From assembly GCA_028829895.1 (NCBI GenBank), contig CM054178.1, forward strand, positions 100,244,058 through 100,308,057: a stretch of 64,000 nucleotides of DNA, in the 5' to 3' direction. Below the pieces are notes generated by a model that had not been told where the DNA came from, searched no databases, and saw only the letters and a program-made list of their open reading frames with translations. The stretch comes from Sinotaia quadrata. Its lineage: Eukaryota > Mollusca > Gastropoda > Architaenioglossa > Viviparidae. Every line of letters starts with the position of its first letter. Position 1 is the stretch's first letter. Shown here piece by piece: positions 58,441-64,000 of the stretch. Both the position numbers and the translations under genes were made by a program.

Positions 58441-60305
58441 TGCGGGCACACTACGCTTGGCCAGTTAGACTGAAAATATTTCCATTTTTAAATATAGTAT
58501 GGCTCTTAAACACTTCAAAGGTCCCGTCTTAAGTACATAGCTGTCTTTCGAAGATTAAATCAAATATATAATGATTTGCGAACAAGACATTAAGTTCGAA
58601 TAGTAGTAGAACTTGTCTACTCGAAAATTCGGTCAGCCAATAAGAAAAATCGGCAAGACTTACTCTGTACTGTATGTAAAATTTAAAACTATGCATCAAT
58701 GTATGTACTGATCTTCTGTCGGAAAGTTAAAACCGGTCCTTCTAAAAACAAAATCCCTGACCGATCAAACTGTTATTTTAATCTGTCATACCAAAACAGA
58801 TGTCGTCTTTCAGAGAGCATCTCATTATTACATCACCTCAAAATGGTAAACATCGTGACTAGCCTTACGTCAAGAATATTTACACAGCTACTTAAGTGAA
58901 ACTGAGGATTCTCATAATTATATCACCACAGACGGGAAAAGTCTTGACAAGCCTTCAGTTAAGAATATTTCTTAACTAGTCTAGCTAGTCTCTGCTGTTA
59001 TTCTACGTGTTGATATAACGTAACTAGAGTACTGGAGTAGTAATTAAATTCGCGCAGCTTTTAAGCAGTTCTTTTAAAAATTCACTTTCAATTTATTTGA
59101 TTGTTCTGGCTAAATGCACATGGCACAGGTAGCAAAACAAAAACAAATAGGACAGAAGACATGTAATCGAGAAGGTGATTTTCTGTTCTACTAGCTATCC
59201 TTTTTTAGTTTCATTACTGACGCGGATGTACCTGTCTCGAAAGCCAAAGGCTTAGAGTGTCTGAAACGGATATCTGTCAAAGATAGGGAGAGAAAAAAAT
59301 GAACGCATTTCTAAGCGAGGATTACCCTTGATCAAAAGGGTTCGGGTGCTATCACTATCCATGGAAAACTACAAACTAATCTCAGAGAATGCGGTCCTTG
59401 ACGCTTGGAAAGCGAGTCCGATTGCCTCGGGTTAGTGTTCCTGTTTGCGTAGTCCAAGCGCCAGTTCACGGGAAATTAAACACTTTGAGGTTGTTTTGCA
59501 ACAACATTCCCTTAAAGAAAGTAAAGTTAGGGAAAGAAGGGGGTAAGTGGGGGGGGAGAAGTGCATTACTATGTAAGAGACAAAAGGTTGACTCTCTTAT
59601 GGAGTGTAGCAATTTTTATGCACATCAGAAGAAAGACAGGAGCGAAGATAGAGGAGAGAGCGAGCAATGTATTGCAGTGTAGTGTTTTCTCTTTGAGCGT
59701 TCGCTGGAGTGTCCGCACGTAATTCAGCAAAGTGATCGTCAGAATGTACAATGTGCAGCTTTGCACTAGATGACTTCAAGACGCATGCTGTTCGGAGCCC
59801 TGGTTCTGTCAGTTAGGAAGCGCCTCATGACAATAAATCTAGTGGAGTCGGATAAACTTGCTGTCACTCTGTGGGTTAGCATTGGGGAAATTAGCTCAAG
59901 AACGAGTTATCTAACAGTGGCAGATAAGACATTGATGAATTCTTATATTTTCTGAGTTTATTTTTTTCTGTTTTTTAACCTGTGTAAAATGAGGGTAGGT
60001 GGAAACCATGGGTGGTAACGTGATAAACGTCTGATAATGTATGTTTCCGAAACCGTTACTATGGCAATACATTCCGATAAACAAATTGCACTAGGCGAAA
60101 TATCTTAGTGCCTGCTTACAAAACTATTATTAAATCAGAGAGAGGGGGAGGGAGAAAGTGAGTTTGCATCCAGCCGATGAAAGGTTTAAATCCCAAATTT
60201 ATATTGTTATTTGGTTGCTGAAATAAGCAATATGTGCACTTTAAAAGCAGTTCTCTTTCATACTCTCACTCTTAACCCCTGCGAACGCACTCTTAAACAG
60301 TACTG
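58441..60305. other. Unassigned sequence
   Basis: Overlapping frames on both strands at 59389-59955 are without recognisable domains. No RNA genes. Confidence 0.5.
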
Positions 60306-60600
60306 TAAATATACTACTATTACTAGATAGTTTATAATAATCGTAAGACCTAAACTACTGTAACTATACTACTATTACTACTAAACTACTGCTTCTACTG
60401 TTATTACTACTAAACTACTGCTACTATAACTATACTACTATTACTACTATACTGCTATTACTACTATACTACTGCTAGAATAACTATGCTACTATAACTA
60501 TACTTCTATTACTACTATACTATTACTATTATATTACTGCAACTATAACTATACAACTAATATTTCTACTACCGCTACTGTACTACTATTACTATTAAAA
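60306..60600. repeat. (ACT)n-type degenerate trinucleotide region
   Basis: ACTACTATTACTACT and CTGCTACTATAACTATACT words dominate, with a loose ~35-bp superstructure. Confidence 0.85.
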
Positions 60601-60954
60601 AAGTAATCACATTAGTATTATCCCACGAAACAAAAGTTGCTCTACAAAAGAGGTTGCGGCTAGGCATTGTCAGTTGAAACCATAACCTTTATATTTGCAG
60701 GAAACCCACAAAAACTTCGCCGCTCGAGAAAAACCTCTGGGTATAAATCAATCCTCACTGTCTTAAAGGTAGACTCATTGATGCTTAATGTTCAAGAAAT
60801 TGGGGGCGAGGAAGTAAATGTCTCATTACAGCCACGAGCTGGACTGAATGGCACTGCAGTCTACTTACCGTCGAATCAACGACAACGCAGGCTGCAACTG
60901 CAAGACACTCAAATACCAGGATGACTACAGTGATATGTGCTGGCTAGTAGACCA
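60601..60954. other. Unassigned sequence with a short open frame
   Basis: Frame 60667-60924 contains an acceptor-like TATTTGCAG (ending about 60701), but the translated sequence matches nothing I know. Confidence 0.35.
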
Positions 60955-61165
60955 GAGGGATACTTAAAGTGATGCCGGCTAAAGAGTATACTTAAAGTAG
61001 TGCAGGCTAATTAGTGTACTAAAGTGATCTCGGCTAAAGAGTATACAAAGTGGTGCAGGCTAATTAGTGTACTAAAGTGATGTCGGCTAAAGAGTACACA
61101 AAATGGGGCAGGCTAATTAGTGGACTAAAGTGGTGCAGGCTAATTAGTGGACTAAAGAGGTGCAT
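60955..61165. repeat. ~28-bp alternating tandem repeat
   Basis: Two unit types alternate: CGGCTAAAGAGTAYAC and CAGGCTAATTAGTGTACTAAAG. About seven units in all. Confidence 0.85.
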
Positions 61166-61511
61166 AATAAATAGTACATTAAAATGTTGAGGTCCAAAAG
61201 ACTAGAAGCGTTTAGGCAACTTAATAGAGGCCATATGGTAATCTTTAGAGTGATACAAAATATTTGGCAAGCTAGAATGGTAAAAACTAATTGGTAGGTT
61301 AGACTGACACAGGTTCGAAGACTATATTACAAAACATTCTATTTCCTAGTAAGAATTATATAAGTACCTTGTTGCAGATTACTAAAAGGAACATTTACCT
61401 TAAAATAGCATTCATTTCCATTATTGGGTAGGCCAAAGCGCATTGAATTATTTGTAATAGACTACGAAATGGAACAATTTACGCACACGGTATGCAGTTC
61501 AGGTATTAAGC

Positions 61512-61660
61512 AAACCAGATTTGTTATTAGCTAAAGGAATAGATTGTGAGCCTTTCAGTTCAGTAAGGAGTAGGCCAGCTTTAAGCCAGATTTGTATTAG
61601 CTAAAGAAATAGATTGTAAGCTATTCAGTTCAGTGAGGTGTAGCCCAGAGTGATATAAAC
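61512..61660. repeat. ~75-bp direct duplication (2 copies)
   Basis: CCAGATTTGTTATTAGCTAAAG through TTCAGTTCAGTRAGG occurs twice with a few differences. Confidence 0.8.
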
Positions 61661-61860
61661 TTAGGAACATTGTAAAGGCATTCAGTTCAAACAGTACGCA
61701 GATCAGAATGATAGATAAATTAATTAAATGATCATAATAATTTAAGACTTTCTTGCAATAAATAACGAAAAGCAAACTACTTCAAAACACTTAAGTAAGT
61801 GGTCGGCTAGAATGTGATATGGATTAACTGGTAGTCTAGTTTTGCGTAAACTACAATAAA

Positions 61861-62480
61861 ACAAAGTAATTCCAAGTGTACAGTTGCTTTAGGTGGATCA
61901 TACAAGAAGAATACATATAGTAATATAGTCTTTTCAAGTGTATAACTTATGGTGATTTACACTAACAGAACATATGGTAAGACAGTCATTTCAAGTGTAT
62001 ACCTATTGTAGGTGGCTTAGACAAAAAAAATATGGCAAGTCATTTATTTCAAGTGTATAGTTGATTTCGGTTGCTAATACATAAAGAATATATGGTAAGA
62101 CAGTCAATTCAAGTGCATAGTACATATAGTAATACAGTGTTTTCAAGTGTACAGTTGATTTAGGTGGCATAGACACAAAGAAAATATAGTAATACAGTCT
62201 TTTCAAGTGATTAACTTTAGGTGATTACACTTAAAGAACATATGGTAAGACGGTCATTTCAAGTGTATAGTTGCTTAATGTGACATACAATAAAGCATGT
62301 GGCAAGAAATTCACTTCAAAAATGCAGTTGCTTAAAGCGTCTTAGACAAAAGAAACTTATGGTAAGACTGTCATTTTCAAATATATAATCGCTTAAAGTG
62401 GCTTAGACAAAAAGAACGTACGATAAGACTGTCATTGTCAAATACATGTATATATATAATCGCTTAAAGTGGCTTAGACA
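61861..62480. repeat. ~60-bp degenerate tandem repeat (about 10 copies)
   Basis: TTCAAGTGTATAGTTGCTTA, GTGGCTTAGACAAAAAGAA and TATGGTAAGACAGTCAT variants recur. Divergence rises to the right. Confidence 0.8.
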
Positions 62481-63100
62481 TAAAATGGTCGAATGAGTTG
62501 GTTTAGAAGAAAAAACAGTTACTTCAATAAATGGTTGAAAGAGATTGTTTAGAATAAAAGAACATATTGCAATGCATTCACTCCAAGTAAATCGCTGCTT
62601 AAGGCATTCCTTTCAATTAATTGTTAATCCACAGTGACACAGACCAAAGAGACAAGATTCAAGAAGATATTGGTTAAAACAAACTTAATACGTTGCAAGA
62701 TTTTCAATGTTAGTGCTCAAAAATTGAATATGAAGGCCAGACCATACTAGACAAAGGAAATATATTACAAATAGATAGAAGTAAATGATGAGCAAAGAGC
62801 TTGATCTATATCTGTAATATTAGGTTCTGCCGATGTGGATAGAATATGTTTATATATATAAAATAATGGTGATCTGTTATTGGGCGTTCTACCTGTAAAA
62901 CAAAGGGAAAATATTTAGCAAAGAAGTTATATGAAGGAGTCTGTTAAACAATGATTTACTTAAAGCCCCATTAAAATTATTTTGCAAACCAAACAGAGAG
63001 ATGTATTAAATAGAAATTTGTAATGCAGAGTTATTCTTTCGGACCGTATTAAAATTGTGTACTGGCTTGATGATGTAGTAGAAGTGTCTTACCATTATGG
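62481..63100. other. Unassigned sequence
   Basis: Weak remnants of the preceding repeat to about 62620. No gene. Confidence 0.45.
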
Positions 63101-63515
63101 ATGTATTACAAATATTTATTGGTTGGATCTACTTAGTATGTATGTGTCTTACAACTCCATTATGGACGTATTACAAATATTTATTGTTGGACCTAGTTAG
63201 TATATATGTGTCTCACAACTCCATTATGGACTATATATAATATATATATATGATATTTGTATTACAAATATTTATTGTTGGACCTAGTTAGTATGTATGT
63301 GTCTTACAACTCCATTAAGGACTATATATATAATATATGTGATATTTGTATTACAAATATTTATTATTGGACCTAGTTAGTATATATGTGTCTTACAACT
63401 CCATTATTTTTGTATTACAAATATTTATTGTTGGACCTAGTTAGTATATAATTATATATGTCTTACAATTCCATTATGGACGTATTACAAATATGTATTG
63501 GTTGGATATAGAAGA
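63101..63515. repeat. ~62-bp tandem repeat with TA-rich insertions (about 6 copies)
   Basis: ATTACAAATATTTATTGTTG, GACCTAGTTAGTATATATG, TGTCTTACAACTCCATTATG repeat; two units carry extra (TA)n of about 30-40 bp. Confidence 0.88.
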
Positions 63516-63649
63516 TATGTGTTACAACTTTCCATTTTTGATAGATTACAAATTCTTATTTGTTAATTTTTTGTTTGTTTGGCCATACTATAAAATTGTG
63601 TTTGTGTGCATTGGACTTAAAAGATATGTGATATACAAAATCCTCTCAT

Positions 63650-63865
63650 GGACACACGACAAGTATTTTGCAAAGAATTTGTTTTATAGATTTAAAATTA
63701 TGACAAACATTTTGCAATGAATTTGTTTCATAGGTAACTATGTTGCAAAGAATTTGTTTCATAGATTTAAAAGCATGACAAATATTTCACAAAAGACTTG
63801 TTTCATAGATTTAAAAGTATGACAAATAGTTTGCAAAGAACTTGTTTCTAAGATTTAAGAGTAAA
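63650..63865. repeat. ~44-bp tandem repeat (about 5 copies)
   Basis: TTTGCAAAGAATTTGTTTC, ATAGATTTAAAAGTATGACA, repeated with small changes. From 63866 to the window end I see nothing further. Confidence 0.85.
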
Positions 63866-64000
63866 TGTTTCATACGTTCAATTAAGGATAGATTACACAT
63901 ATTTTAAAAAGATATTATTTAATATTTAAAATACAGTCGATTAATAAATGTTGCACATATGTGTTATACAACGTTCTACATAAGGACATACTACTTACTC

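Overview
This looks like non-coding, repeat-dominated DNA from an animal nuclear genome. It is AT-rich. It shows spliceosomal introns (GTAAGT donors, pyrimidine-tract/CAG acceptors), hAT DNA transposons, LTR and non-LTR retrotransposon remnants, and many microsatellites and minisatellites. The only host gene I recognise is a FRAS1/FREM-type extracellular-matrix gene, a metazoan family. The mixture suggests an invertebrate, possibly a mollusc or other lophotrochozoan, but that is a guess. There is no bacterial-style operon, CRISPR array or rRNA, and I found no convincing tRNA.

Layout. 1-4.8 kb: mostly unannotatable, with a small heat-shock-element (HSE) plus TATA module at 47-84 and short tandem repeats. 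4.78-6.84 kb: a long in-phase HSE array, a TATA box and a broken two-exon gene of a dispersed Cys-rich family. 6.8-15.1 kb: unassigned sequence and minisatellites. 15.15-22.35 kb: a complete-looking but non-coding LTR retrotransposon (LARD type) with two ~2.1 kb LTRs, primer-binding site, polypurine tract and target duplication. Its 5' LTR carries a truncated hAT; the 3' LTR preserves the matching empty site. 22.3-32 kb: many unrelated minisatellites, a compound tetranucleotide array and a partial LTR of a second family. 32.06-35.53 kb: a full-length hAT element with both termini, an 8-bp target duplication and a transposase frame interrupted by one TAG. 38.07-38.31 kb: first coding exon of the FREM-like gene on the minus strand. 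38.78-40.44 kb: an LTR of the second family directly upstream of that exon. 42.1-44.6 kb: a 13-copy 66-bp array, a LINE 3' remnant and a 48-51 bp array. 47.3-50 kb: an orphan hAT end and a ~20-copy 34-bp array. 50.5-52.6 kb: a third hAT, with perfect target duplication, sitting in a 23-bp minisatellite and filled with unrelated A/C-rich cargo. 55.35-56.98 kb: a solo LTR of the second family with perfect target duplication. 57-64 kb: unassigned sequence and decayed tandem repeats.

How the parts relate. The window is probably upstream sequence and first intron of the FREM-like gene (transcribed right to left) plus intergenic DNA colonised by at least three hAT elements, two LTR families and one LINE. 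The strongest leads are the HSE array driving a dispersed, probably mobile gene, the nested LARD/hAT pair with its internal empty site, and the hAT carrying non-transposase cargo. All copy counts and alignments were read by eye.
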